Source: Aplysia californica (taxonomy: Eukaryota; Mollusca; Gastropoda; Aplysiida; Aplysiidae). Taken from it: a stretch of 64,000 nucleotides of DNA. The position numbers were made by a program, and so were the translations under genes. Location of the stretch: assembly GCF_000002075.1 (NCBI RefSeq), contig NW_004797424.1, positions 1,117,341 to 1,181,340 of the forward strand, in the 5' to 3' direction. This document shows positions 1-12,150 of the stretch, piece by piece (within the stretch, counting starts at the first letter, position 1; every line of letters starts with the position of its first letter). The notes under the pieces are model-generated. The model ran no database searches, had not been told where the DNA came from, and worked only from the letters and a program-made list of their open reading frames with translations.

Positions 1-31
1 GAGAGAAAGAGAGAGAAGGACAGAGAGAGAG

Positions 32-100
<69 letters not shown>
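1..100. repeat. (GA)n microsatellite
   Basis: Almost pure GAGAGA dinucleotide run at the window edge. It lies in or upstream of the MPI intron that precedes the first visible MPI exon; bases 101-390 hold no recognisable coding sequence. Confidence 0.95.
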
Positions 101-390
101 CAATAGTTTAGAAAAAAAGTATACTGCTGTTTAAAAGAGCTAAGAACTGTTTCTCTCTATGACCTGAATTGTAATATTGGGTACATATATGGTAATTAAA
201 AATCCAAAATGACCGCCATTTTGGGCTTTTTCAAAATGAACACGTATTTTTTTTCTGTGGTATTTTCTAATATATAATCTAATAAGCCTTCAAAGAAAAG
301 CACTAAAACACCCTGAAACGAGCAGTTTTGAATTTGAGCGTATTCAACAGCAAATGGCCTTAAGCCCTCAAAAATTAACAAACTGACAAG

Positions 391-2552
391 ATCTTTCGCT
401 GTCTAAGATCAGAATAGATGGTACTCAGCTGGGGATCAATGGCTTTCGTATTTCAGAGAAGAACGGTGAAGACATTTCTCATCTGGAGGGAGAGGTGTTT
501 CTCAAAGTCTACGAAGACTACCCAGGAGACAGAGGCTGTTTCTCCATCTACTTCCTCAACGTTCTGCATCTGACGCCAGGCGAGGCTGTGTTTGTGAACA
601 CGTCAGTTCCACACGCCTACATCTCTGGAGGTGAACTTGGATTCCTAGTCTTACTTTGATTTGATTGATCCCTGTCCTTTTCTTTATTTTTGTTTTCAAC
701 ATCTATTGGGTGGATGGTTCGAGGGCGTTACTGATAGGTCCTACTACTTATTTACATTGTACTTTCCATCTGTTGTTTTTGTCTCTCTTCCTTACTGTTT
801 CTCTGCACTAAATGACCATTACTGTGTCGATATAATAATGCTTATTTTCTTTACCCTAACAAACAGCATCAATTGATTATATATAATAATATTTACCTAC
901 ACTCTCCTCCCCACCCCGAATAGTTGCCTAAATTCTGATGTTGCACATTAATTAATCTTGGACACCTGAATAAGTTTTACTATGATAACGCAACGATAAT
1001 CCTTCCCTGAATTCAAACGAATGACGCTCCTTTTTGTGCATATCAGGGCAGACACTATCTGAGGGAGGAAAATAGAACTGGGCAATCAACTTCCTCTACG
1101 TCTACCGACCAAGCACTTTGCTTTAACTTTAAGATCATCTTCCAAGACACAAAAAGGTCATGATCAGGATTGATTTGCATCACAGAAATCTCTACTTCAC
1201 ACTGGCACATGTATACATAATATTCTGTCCTAAAGGTATTGTGTCATCTCTAACTCAGAGGTTGACGTGTAATGACCCTCTAGCTTTCACGGTCATGAGC
1301 TGCTGCCGTTCCTAATTCTTTTATACCCAGGCCAGTCCATGTATACATAATACACAAAGTTTCTTTAATATTTGGATATTTGATTATGCTTTTTATAAAC
1401 GTTTATCTTACTTTTATCTGCCGCTTATACCCTTTTGGGTGTCGCGGGAGATGCGTTTTTTAAAGTAGAAAATAAGTCTCTTTTTTACTCGTTTTGTTGA
1501 TTTTGGGCCCTCCTTGTTATTCACAGACTGCGTCGAGTGCATGGCCAGCTCCGATAACTTGATACGTGGGGCGTTCACGCAGAAACACATGGACATTGAT
1601 ACACTGATTGAGATGCTGGACTATTCTGACGCGTATGCCATCTGTCCCAAGCTACAGGGAGAAGACATATCAAAGAATGACGTGCGTGTTACTCGCTTCA
1701 GCACGCCCTTCCCGGACTTCGGGATAACGAAATATGAGGTAATTTCACGTGAAAAATTATATTCGTGCTTTGTGGCTGTTTGATCGGCGGGATCAGGGTA
1801 TGGGATGGTTGGGTGTTTTTTGTTGTTGTTTTTTTTGTTAAAGAAGGGGGGAGGGTCCTTAGTCCTTCTTATTTTTCATGGTTGTTCAAAGCAAGAGGAC
1901 GCATGTTTAATTAATGACCTTATGCAGTTACGAGCACCGTAAAACTCCAACCAAACTAAAAAATAAAAGCAAGAGGAAGACCGTGAAAAGATGGGTTGTT
2001 AGACAATACAACATTTCGCTACCCTATAGTATTTCAAAGTTCTATCTGCACAGAACAAAGTTTCGAGAAATTTGACGTCAACGGTTTTGAATTTGACATC
2101 ATGTCAAGCTTTTTCGAATGTAGTTCCTTGGATATCTTGAAAATGACTCTGAATAATTTTACGATTTTGATAGATCAGATACAACATTTGGTTTCTGACA
2201 TCTATATACATTATACTAGTAATTGAAGACGGCCAAAAATCAGAGAGGATTTTGAAAATTTGAGGTAGCGATTTCCTGCCGTGGTGGGACTAACTGAATA
2301 TTGAGCATCATCCTCTTATTGACCGTCCAGGTTCCAAACCACAACGAGAGTTTTGAGATGGACGCCATCTGTAGCCCAAGCATCTGCATTGTCATCAAGG
2401 GACACGGTACAGCCACATGCCAACGAGGAGCACCGGCAACCTTGAGCTTGAAAGAAGGGAGTACGTTTTTCCTAGCGGCGGACACTGTCATGGCCGTCTC
2501 GTGTGCCGGTTCGGGGATGCTGCTGTACCGTGGACATGTTCGGGTACCTTGA
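391..2552 (+). CDS. MPI: Mannose-6-phosphate isomerase, last three exons
   Basis: MPI interconverts fructose-6-phosphate and mannose-6-phosphate in the cytosol, feeding N-glycosylation; it is a zinc-dependent cupin enzyme. Only the C-terminal part is in the window. Exons read as about 391-630, 1527-1738 and 2331-2552, joined by GT-AG introns whose phases match (the first ends one base into an Asp codon completed by AC at 1527; the second ends on GAG). Visible motifs are YPGDRGCFSIYFLN, LTPGEAVFVN, PHAYISG (the His belongs to the family's zinc site), DCVECMASSDNLIRG (the family's conserved Arg is present) and a cupin tail ending GMLLYRGHVRVP-stop. These match the last ~225 residues of animal MPI (about 420 aa). 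The left edge of the first exon is uncertain: AG at 389-390 is the likely acceptor. Upstream exons lie outside the window. The frame is open throughout. Confidence 0.93.
1860..1965 (-). repeat. SINE-like dispersed repeat fragment
   Basis: In reverse complement it carries the block 'TTTTACGGTGCTCGTAACTG' followed by CATAAGGTCAT. The same block recurs near 21278, 22290 (reverse), 22800, 54636 and 56870. It lies in the MPI intron 1739-2330. Family assignment as a SINE is inference. Confidence 0.5.
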
Positions 2553-2580
2553 AGAACTGACTGGACTTTGGACAGATTTC

Positions 2581-2790
2581 TCATTTTTAATGTTGCTTTT
2601 TAGAATCAAAGTTGAAATTAAAATCACGTTCCGGTGTTTTATTAAATATAGGTATCTTGTTAAATCTTTCAAGTGCTTTACTCATTTTCACGTTGCTTTT
2701 TGAAGCAAATTTGAAATTGAAATTGCTTTTCACTGTTTTATTAAATAAAGGTATCTTGTTAAAAAATATGTTCTAGTGCTTCTTAACTCA
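2581..2790 (+). repeat. Two-copy tandem duplication in the MPI 3' UTR
   Basis: Two diverged copies of about 104 bp, beginning TCATTTTTAATGTTGCTTTT at 2581 and TCATTTTCACGTTGCTTTTT at about 2684. Each ends in TTTTATTAAATA(A/T)AGGTATCTTG-like sequence. Only the second copy has a canonical AATAAA; the first reads AATATA. Confidence 0.85.
2744..2749 (+). terminator. MPI polyadenylation signal
   Basis: Canonical AATAAA about 190 bases after the MPI stop codon, followed by a T/G-rich stretch. It is the first perfect hexamer downstream of the gene. Confidence 0.6.
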
Positions 2791-2794
2791 TTGA

Positions 2795-4014
2795 AGAAGC
2801 AGCGCATTACGGCCATTTGGCAACACTTAAAAACGCATTATTGAGGGGACATTTAAAAGAAAATAAAAGAAAGACAACTTCCTAATCTATACAGATGTTT
2901 CCATTGTTCACTCTTTTGTTGTTGTTTGTTTTTGTTTTTTTAATTAAAATTCATAAATTCTTGGTCTATACAGGTGTTTCCTTTGGGGTTTTTTTTGTTG
3001 TTGTTGTTTTGTTTTTTTTTGGTTGTTATTGTTGGGGGTTTTTTCTGGGTTTTTTAAAATCTGTTGCTATGACATGCAAATTCGTGTTTCTGATTTTGGC
3101 AAGAGAGTTTGAAATGTGCGGCATGACAACATTGCCTTTTGCGTGTTACTAGTTACAGTAGAAGTACATTCACCCCCCCCCCCTTCCACCTGCGCCGATT
3201 CTCAAAATAAATAAGAAATAGGAATCTAGATAAGAGGCGTCCTCTATGCATGCCGTCACGGCGCTCCAAAAGCGGCCCCAATAGAGAGTGTGGAGATCCT
3301 GGATGTGTGTAGACCATGTAGTGTGTAGGTCAAGTAGGTTCCCAATGCAGGGTTCAAGTTCACTTTTACCACAATATGCCCCCCCCCCCCCCCCCCATCC
3401 TCGTTCCTTTCTCCTGCTCTTTTCCTTTAGATCTCAACAAGCAGAGAATTTGGTGTAAAAATAATATTACTTTTTTTTAAAGAAAGAAAACGCTTAAAGT
3501 AGTATGTGACCCTTGGAACATTTTTAACACAACCTTTCACCTTTTTCTTCAGAGTAGGTAAAGGAAGTGAAGGGTTCGGGTGAGAAGAAAGGACATACAG
3601 TACACCTCACCCGCTTTCTCTGATAGAAATTGGAAGTATTAAAATTTAGTTGTTGTTTAGTTGTTTTTTATGGAAAAGGATGCCCCCCCCCCCCCCACCC
3701 TCTTGGTTAGGGCTAGGGCTAGGGTTAATGTAATGTAAGAAACCAGCCAAAGCTTCCAATGTACCAATGTTCCCTCTCGGCTCTTGGCGTTGTTTCAACG
3801 GCCAAGGACAAGATTATTAAACTAAAAAATCTTATTCCGGCAACCGGATTGATTATACCTGCAACAATTGAGACTCAACAAAATACATGTTGATTGATCC
3901 ATTCCATTGTATCACCACCGAATCAGAAAGCCCCAATTGTAGCTTTTCTTTCCTTTTAAATTAATTTAGGTCTTTTCGCCCGCATAGATGCAATTTAAAT
4001 CAGGTTGTAAAACT
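2795..4014. other. Intergenic, no gene seen
   Basis: T-rich and low-complexity DNA with three poly-C runs (about 3172, 3379 and 3684) and a short TTAGGGCTAGGG-like stretch at 3708-3726. Open frames here are T-rich artefacts without family motifs. Confidence 0.6.
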
Positions 4015-4735
4015 TTTAAAAATTGTGTTATTTGTAACAAAAGTACGCGTACACGAGACCAAATCTACTATGCTCAACACTGAGAATGTAATGACCAACG
4101 TAGTAACAACCAACATAATAACTTACAATGGAATTTGAATGTCTAAGAATTACGACTATATCTGGCTTCTCAGATGACAAACATGTTTGCCTCGAGTTAT
4201 TCATTACGAAGCTGCTTGTAAAAGTGCGCAACCAGGTATTTAAGTAAAAGGGGGTTTTGCTGTTGTTTTCACACATAAACATACGCAAAGCCAAAAATAT
4301 TATGCTTAACACTGAAAATGTAACGACCAACAGATTAAATACCAACGTAATAACGACTTTTCGAGGAAAATTAGGTGTTAGAGAATTACACGTATCTGGT
4401 TTCTCAGTTGGCACACATGCTTGTAGAGTAGTCAGCACAAAAGCTGTCTGTAAAACTGCAGAACGAGGTATCCAAACAAAAGTATTTTTTTGGGGTTGTT
4501 ACAAATCCACATACACAAAACCAAAAATATCCTGCTCATCACTGCGAATTAAATTACCAATAATAATATGGTAACGACCAACACAACGACTTACGAAGGA
4601 AATGTGGATGTCTTAGAAATACGACTGTACAAGCTTCTCAAATCACAAACATGGTAGTTTAGGGTCTAGTTATTATAAAGTTGTTTATAAAATTGTAGAA
4701 CCAGGTTGTAAAACAAAAGTTTTGTTTGTTGTTAC
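4015..4735. repeat. Diverged tandem repeat, about 230 bp x 3
   Basis: The marker TATGCTCAACACTGAGAATG at about 4067 recurs as TATGCTTAACACTGAAAATG near 4300 and CCTGCTCATCACTGCGAATT near 4530, with matching sequence between (AACGACCAAC, TTCTCAG..CACAAACATG, GAACCAGGT). The spacing is about 230 bp. No coding function is apparent. Confidence 0.85.
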
Positions 4736-5717
4736 TCCTCATAATCACTTTATTGGATAAGCCTGCCGGTGGTCAGATAAAAATTAAAGAAGATTAAAAT
4801 AGGAAAGATAACAAAATCTAATGGATTGTTTCAAACCTGCAAAGTGGTCGAATGGGATTGGTCATGCGGTACAATGTTGTTTAAAAGACTTAACAGCTGT
4901 AGGCTGGACAAATTGTGGAGAGCGAAAAGAAAGTCGTTACAAGCATGCCAACGCAACCGAGAGAACCCAGACCTGAAAAGTAAAAGAACAGAGGTAGAGC
5001 TTCAGAATTATTCAAGGTCGGTCGTGGCGAAAGAGGCTAAAGAACACATTTATGAAAATGTTTGTCAAGAGGAGACAGATGGCAAGGCAGTTTACAAATT
5101 CTGGCAGCTGTACAGATCAATGATGAAAACAAAGCCGGCCAAAAGTCTACCAGACTTCCAAAGGGAGGGCGAAATGTGGGCGCGGTCAGACCAGGAGAAC
5201 GGTGAGACGCTGTTTACGCGATATATTCTTCAGACTTTAGACAGACCAGGGCAACGAAAATGACCGAAAAAATGCTCCTCTGTGCAATACGCCAATGGTA
5301 CGCCAATGAACTCCTCAATTACACCCTCAGTCACGATGGCGTTGCACGAGAGAACAATCGAGGGTTCCCCCAACCACGCCCAACCAAGGTCCAGATGGTG
5401 TACGGTTCTCTCACATGAAAAACCTTGCTGAGGACAGCATCAGAAAATTTACAAAAATCCTCGTCAATGGAACGGAGAGAAACCGGATGATGATTGGTTG
5501 GACAGCCACTTAGTGCCACTCCCCAAGCCCGAAAAGGACCTAGGTAAGACAGCTGCTTGTAGAATCATCACGATGTAAAAATTTATGAGCAAGCTCTTAG
5601 AAAAGGAGGTGGGGTACTCGGTCGCAAAAGAGCTATAGAAAAAGAAGAAGCACTTCCAGCAACTCCCGGAAGCTGCGAAAGGGGGAAGGAAACGTGAATG
5701 AATGCCGCTGTTCGAAC

Positions 5718-6986
5718 TAAGCATGGGCGAAGTCAAGTCGAGATTCGGAATTCGACGAATTCGACGAATTCGTGGGGTCTGAGTCGGAGATCGAACATTG
5801 GGCAGGAGGACGAGTCCGAACACGAATTCCCGAACTAGGGCAGCCAAGGGGAAAATAGATCACGAGGAGCGAAAACATATTTAATTTGTTAAAAACTGAA
5901 TAATTTTACGCAAAACTGCACCCAAGAAACATTTTTGAACGCTCAAAAGTTAGATTTGAATGAATAAAAATGCATAAGTTTGAAAAGTATCATAAAACAC
6001 GATGTCTTATTTCTATTTTCCCCTCGCTGTGTTCAGCAGGAAGCAGCGAGTTCGAATTGGACCGTCCCACGATTCCATCGACTCAATGAAAGTCACATGA
6101 GCTTTTAGAACGCGCTGATTTGCTGGTGGTTATGCCCTAAGAGGCCAAGGTCAAATTTACGCACTACGGTGACGGACGAGCATTGCGTCTCTGATTGCAC
6201 CAATCACAATTGCAAGCCATCTTCACGTCAAATTCAAATCCCGTGATTATCCCAACCTCCTTCTTTCTTTGGCTTTCACTACGATCACACACATTTCACT
6301 ACTTTTCTTCTCTTCATTGTACTATCTACATGTATTTTCTTACGACCTGTCTGGCACTTACATTTACATTGTCACATTTCTCGTCATTACTCCATGTTTG
6401 TTTTCAACCTTGTATGTTTCATCTTGTCATAATAAATGTTGATTATGATATAAATCTAGATCTAGATCTATTACTGTTATTTTTTATAGACTTCTGTCTT
6501 GCTGACTGTTGCTTTGATTTGCATGGTCTGACTTTAGAGTTCGAGACTGCGGGATTTTATGCTTTGATTTTTATTATGACCTGTTTGCATCCATTATCCT
6601 CGCACATGAATGCGACTGTACTGTCAACGAGGGGCAAATAACTTTCAAAACAAACTGGTGCCCTCCCCTGATGTCAATGAAAACATTGCCTGCCTCAATC
6701 CCGACCTCTGTGACCTCTTCCCTGCTCCTTCCCCCTCCCCCCTCCCCGCCCCCTTTGTCTACACTGGTCCGTGGAGTCGGGATTCTCTGCAGCGTGTTCG
6801 ACTCGACGGCTGTAGGGAGAACGACTTGACTTGACACGAATCCCACCGAATTGACCTTGCCTCTCCTCAAATTTGATTGGCTGCTATCTTGACCTGAATT
6901 CGAATTCGGAGTCGAAGTCGACGAATTCGCGCCCAAAAATGTTCGGAGTCGAAAGTTCGGAAGTTCTCGGAGTCGGCCCACCCTTA
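5718..6986. mobile_element. hAT-type non-autonomous element (MITE)
   Basis: Bounded by a perfect 8-bp target duplication GTTCGAAC (5710-5717 and 6987-6994). Ends are TAAGCATGGGCGA and, on the other strand, TAAGGGTGGGCCGA; 8-bp duplication plus T-A-G-GG-TGGGC ends are typical of hAT elements. Subterminal parts are rich in GAATTCG/GACTCCGA repeats. The interior (about 6000-6880) has no transposase; its open frames are not protein-like. It interrupts the LINE at 4826-8860, so it is younger than that LINE. Confidence 0.85.
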
Positions 6987-7030
6987 GTTCGAACAGTAGG
7001 CTAATTATATATTTTTTTATGGGCCGTCAT

Positions 7031-7853
7031 TATTCGGACTCGGGTCCGGAAAAAAAGGAAGTGTATTCGTTCTATAGATCTATCGTTCAGTGCTTCCAAT
7101 TTTCCGCCATTTTTTAGTTTCCCCCACACCTTTTCTGCCGATCCAATGCCGGCCGCCTCATTGATACGCCCCCCCCCCCCCCCCCCCATGTTTCCCACTT
7201 TCTTTGTTGTAGAAAAAGGTACAATTGAAGATAAGCAGACCACCTGGCACCTGCATATTATAAGCTGTGTAAAAAAAAAAAAGACCGATTCGTTCAAATA
7301 CACAGACCTGTGTCATCTCGATTGTTTACTAAGAGAAAGTTGTGCTGCTGTGTAGAGCTGAGCATACGGCAACTTTTGATTCCATAGACCAGCGCACAAT
7401 TCATACGTAGATATACGTCAAGACTAGTTTATTATTGTAATAATGATCAGTTGCGGGGGGGGGGGGGGACTGACGCGTATGCGACGTTCAACACCCCCTC
7501 CCCGACACGCACACACAGCCACACGTGTGCAGGCCGCCCATCCGACCCCGCCACACGCTAACGAGCCATCTTTAATTGCTTCTGATGACCTCTTGACAAA
7601 TAAACAATTATTAGAAGCGCTATAACTTTTCAGGCCGGCCTCAAATTCATAATAAAATAAAAACTCGGCTCCTGCACAATTTAACGCCATTTTGCCCGAA
7701 GTGATCCCGGTCTCTACCCAGCCTGAGGCGAGTCACGAGTGAGGCAGGACAGGAAGCCGGAGTCACGAGTCACAGGAAATCGGAAGTGATGTCATGCTGG
7801 ACAAGAATCAGAGTCCGAATAACATTTTTTCATATTCGGACTCGAGTCCGAAT
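7031..7853. mobile_element. TIR element with self-palindromic ends
   Basis: Left end TATTCGGACTCGGGTCCGGA (7031) and right end, reverse-complemented, TATTCGGACTCGAGTCCGAA (from 7853). Each end is itself near-palindromic. The interior holds a 17-base C run (about 7171) and a 12-base G run (about 7456) and no coding motif. It lies between the two halves of the LINE. The superfamily is not identifiable; similar ATTATTCGGAC text recurs at 62770. Confidence 0.65.
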
Positions 7854-8883
7854 AGTCACTTCGTTTTTATGTTGGGTTTGAAAAAAGGAGAGGAGACTGT
7901 CATAAACGTGATTGACTTAGAGGATGTCTACAATAGCCTAATGTTGAGTATGATGTCCTTTGGAGAACAATGATCGATCTGAAGATTAGCCCTCAGCTCG
8001 TCATAATAATAAGGGTAGGCGAAGCACTGCTGAAGAGGAGAGTTGCAATGTCACTGGGAAATTGAACATCTGACACAAGAAGCATCACACCGGGTTGTCG
8101 CAGGGGTCAGCATTCGCACCAGTGATATTCATCATAATATTATAAGTAGTTGGAATCACTTCTGGACAACTGGAAAGCTAAGGCCGTGTGCTGAGCTTTC
8201 CTGATGATATCCTTGTATACAGTCAGGGGAAGGACCGGCAAGAAATAGCTATAATGCAATGCAACAGGAGCTGGATCAAATTGGGCAATGGTGTGTAGAC
8301 CACAACGGCAAACTCCACCCCGACAAGGTCTGTGTGCTGTGGTGCTCGCTGAATACTCACGCAGTGAAAGCAGAGATGCTCACCGTAAGCGTCAGCAACA
8401 GGGTCCTGAAGCGTGAGCACTCACATAGTATGATACATAGGTATCTCTATTAGGCATTACTTTCGACAGATCACTCTCAGGTAAAGATCACGTGACCAGG
8501 ATCGTCACAAGAGCAATGAAAACCGTGGCGTGTAACTGAGTGCCAAGAGAATTTTAGCCATACTGTGCTAGACTCTTGTGCTATATGTGATTAAATATTT
8601 ATGACCTCGGTCTCCTCACCTTATCAACGTCGCGGCTGAAACGCCTTGAAAGAATTCAGAATGAAGGTATGCTGACTGTTCTTGGGTGCACACGAGACAC
8701 ATGCAATTATAATCCACCAACAGTCATGGAAGCATTTATAGCATGGTTCAACGACAACAGAGAAGATGAAGGCTCCTCATCACGCACAGTGGAAACACTG
8801 AGGGAAGCTTGATGTCTCAAGAAGGTCATTATAAAATTTGAACTATGTTCTTTGTATTAATGAAATGTAGTAAGTGCACTTTA

Positions 8884-9410
<527 letters not shown>

Positions 9411-10182
9411 AAATGCACCTTTACAAAATGATATTGCCAGTTTGTTTTCCGCAATGAAACGCTGATATCCCACTTGCTGCACACTGCACGGCATTAATTT
9501 TTTGGGCCAATTTTTTTATCATTTGCCAGCTTGGTCTTGAATAGAAGAAGTCAACGTGTTTAATTCAATATTTGTTATTATTTCGACCTCAATTTATCAT
9601 CAATGTTTGTGTATTTTCTTCCATACCTTGGTATTAATCAAACAACAGTCATCGTTTATTTAGGTAGAGAAATAACAGGGATATGAAAGTGTTGTACATT
9701 CGAATTATACATTGTATTTGTTACAGGAAAAAGACACTATTTGGCATTCAACGGGTAAACATAGCTGGAAAATTAGTTTCTATGTAATCGAAATTAAATG
9801 TTTAAGACGCTACATCGATACCATAAACCAGAGAAGAGAAGTGAAAAGTTTCCTCTTCTTTCCTTTTGTTATTTAAAAAGTACATTATTATTATTATCAG
9901 TTGCTTTGTCTGCTTTCTTTCTGTTTGCTATTTATGTACAAGTCTAACTAGACACATCGATGAATTCTTTAAGCAAAAGTAAGAGATAGAGTTGTAGATT
10001 TCAACTTGATTTAAAAAATCGAAAACTTATTTATTTTTTAAAGTATCGACTATAAACCAGGTCCCACAACTCTCGTTGACAGTGAGAAGTACCTTTTTGT
10101 TTTGTTTAGGCTATGTTTTACTTTTTTCTTCATTTCGTTTGTCGACGTTTTTCCAATTGACAACTTCTATTAGATCTTGAAA
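9411..10182. other. No gene seen
   Basis: AT-rich unique DNA without coding motifs or recognisable element ends. Confidence 0.6.
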
Positions 10183-10214
10183 TCTAGAATCTAGATCTAG
10201 ATCTAGATCTAGAT
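10183..10214. repeat. AGATCT/TCTAGA palindromic run
   Basis: Overlapping TCTAGA and AGATCT hexamers in a row. Similar runs occur at about 6455, 10592-10621, 12841-12858, 39001-39035, 39389 and 45470-45502. Confidence 0.85.
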
Positions 10215-11028
10215 CACTTTTGGATTCGTTCCACGGTAAATAGTCTATATTTTTAGTAAAAAGAGAAAACTGCTTTCTTGTTCCAACCTTGGAACACCTG
10301 CAATTTAAGTGTCATTGGACAAAAACTTGGGCCTTTTGGTTGGGTGGGTGGGTGAGGCTGGGTCTTCTGGGCCCTTTTGAGTGAAGACAGTGCAAACTCT
10401 TGTCATTCTGAAATTGATTCAAACAATAATATTATATTAATAGTATACTATACAATGTAGGCAGGCTACATATAATACTTGATTGATGTTGTCAAGTGAC
10501 TCAAGTCCAAGTGCCAGCCAGTAAGGCGGGGGGAGTGAGAAAGTAGAAATGAGGACGAGAAGTGACTACAAATAAAAATATTAGTGAATAGATAGATCTA
10601 GAATCTAGATCTAGATTCTAGCCCCTGCACGGCATACCGTCACCTTAGTGTTTTGTATTACCATAACTTCGGCTCTTTCCAAAACATCGACCCAAAATTT
10701 CGTTTCGTTGAGAGGCCAGCCTTTTCTGTAGGTGTGGGGTGAAGTTTTTAGTCAGATAGTGTATAAAGAAGACCCCTAACCGAGACTTGACGCATGCCAT
10801 GACATGTACCCCATACCGTCACGTGTCGGGGTTTCTGTCATGGCATGTACATGTATTCCATACCGTCACCCACTACACCCCATACCAGCACACCCAAATT
10901 GAAGCACAACTAGGCGTTTGAAAAGAGGAAAGGAGCAAAGACGAACTCCTTTTGTACAGTGGGCCTAAGACAGAACTAATGTTTATTGACATACTTTTAT
11001 AAGAACAACCACCAGAACAGACTCACAT

Positions 11029-11240
11029 ACATCTTACTCACACATAGGTACATGGATGTTTCATTTTACTCTTCCACACATATCACAAACTGATATGAAC
11101 ATCTTACTCACACCCAGGTACATGAATGCTTCATTTTACTCTTCCTCACATATCACAACAAACTCACTTGAACATCTTTTATTCACACACAAGTACATGA
11201 ATGCTTCATTTTACTCTTCCACATGTATCACAACAAACTG
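11029..11240. repeat. Minisatellite, about 70 bp x 3
   Basis: Three copies starting CATCTTACTCACACATAGGT (about 11031), CATCTTACTCACACCCAGGT (about 11100) and CATCTTTTATTCACACACAA (about 11172), each followed by TACATGAATG and a TTCATTTTACTCTTCC block. Confidence 0.9.
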
Positions 11241-11269
11241 CGGAGCGGTCATCGTCGTAAACCAATCCC

Positions 11270-11540
11270 ACCTCCTTTTCATTCTCTTCCCCCTCCTCAC
11301 TCTCTCCTTTTCTTCTCTTTTGCTTCATCATCTTTGCCTGTACTTTCCTCTTCATTCCCTTACTCCCACTTCATTTCCCTGTTGTTTCTTCTTCTTCCCT
11401 AAGCTGCTCTCTGCTTCTCCAACTTCGTTAACTTTCCTCTTCTTCCTTCTTCACCTTTTTATCTCCCTTTCTCTCTTCCTCTTTTCCACTTCTTCCTTTT
11501 TCTTCTCTTCTTCCAATTTCATCGTACTTTGCCCGTAAGA
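11270..11540. repeat. Pyrimidine-rich tract
   Basis: About 270 bases of nearly uninterrupted C/T on the + strand; the open frames across it are compositional artefacts. Confidence 0.85.
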
Positions 11541-12150
11541 CATACTTAGGGGCCTGAGCCCGCCTCTCTGTGTTGAAACCTTGAGTTCCAGCTTGCTGGT
11601 ATGGGCAGGTTGACGAACGAGGGGGCAGGAATGAGTTGATTTTACAAATCAAGGTACTTTCCGCATGCCCCCTCGCTCTCCATAGGTTCGATTTTGTGCC
11701 AATGGCAACGGCGGACCCAATGCATGTCTGATGCCATCCATCCAGTGGCAATGGCGTGATCAATTAGCTTGTCAAGGACAAAGCAAAAGTGTTGTCCTGA
11801 GGCAGTTTTTGGGGGGCTTGGGGTGTCACCAGAGTTTCATCTTCCAATGGTCTCAATGCCTGCTCAGGCAGACAATAGTCATGGTCCTGGTTATCCATAG
11901 GATCCCGAGCTGGTGTTGAAACCAAAGGTAGCTGAAACTCTGCTGCAGGATCCAGGAAGTCCTTGGAGGTACATTCGATCCCCGAGAACTCCAGACCTGT
12001 GGTCAAAAAGTTTAGGGCATCAACTGACCACTCACAACTAGAGACAAGGGCAGTTGGGGGAGGGCCAGCAAGTTCTTCTTCTAAAACAGAAGCAGTAGGA
12101 GCAGACAATATCACAACATGTGGAAACAGTGGCTGGAAGAACATCATCAC
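11428..12150 (-). CDS. Unrecognised open region inside the 10622-12841 element
   Basis: Two adjoining minus-strand open stretches. 12150-11764 (128 aa) has a hydrophobic start (MMMFFQPLFPHVVILSAPTA) and an acidic, Pro-rich remainder ending QDNTFALSLTS. 11763-11428 (111 aa) begins ITPLPLDGWHQTCIGSAVAI and ends in a Lys/Glu-rich tail made by the purine-rich strand. They are separated by a stop, lack recognisable domains, and may be element-encoded debris, one exon, or chance. No function is proposed. Confidence 0.25.

Larger units (their letters stand above)
4826..8860 (+). mobile_element. Decayed non-LTR retrotransposon (LINE), split by two insertions
   Basis: The 5' part (4826-5717) encodes the region between endonuclease and reverse transcriptase (WRAKRKSLQACQRN...FWQLYRSMMKT), then RT motif 'GPDGVRFSHMKNLAED' and 'LVPLPKPEKDLGKTAACRII' in a second frame. 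The 3' part (about 7870-8860) continues the RT: VIDLEDVYNSL, a degraded TPG..QGSA, AELS*DDILVYSQG-like (family FADDILVY), 'QQELDQIGQWCVDHNGKLHP' and VLKREHS.RY. The fold and motif order fit the I/Jockey-type LINEs, but the clade is not settled. There are many stops and frame changes, so it is dead. A 1269-bp hAT-type miniature element (5718-6986) and a palindromic TIR element (7031-7853) sit between the halves. Confidence 0.82.

Noticed and set aside
2895-3152. 85-residue Phe/Val/Leu frame resembling a membrane protein
   Set aside because: Product of T/G-rich low-complexity DNA; no start context or homologous motif.
6195-6641. 148-residue hydrophobic frame
   Set aside because: It lies wholly inside the hAT miniature element, has T-rich composition and no family motif.
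11056-11538. 160-residue Ser/Phe/Leu-rich frame
   Set aside because: It comes from a minisatellite followed by a pyrimidine-rich tract.
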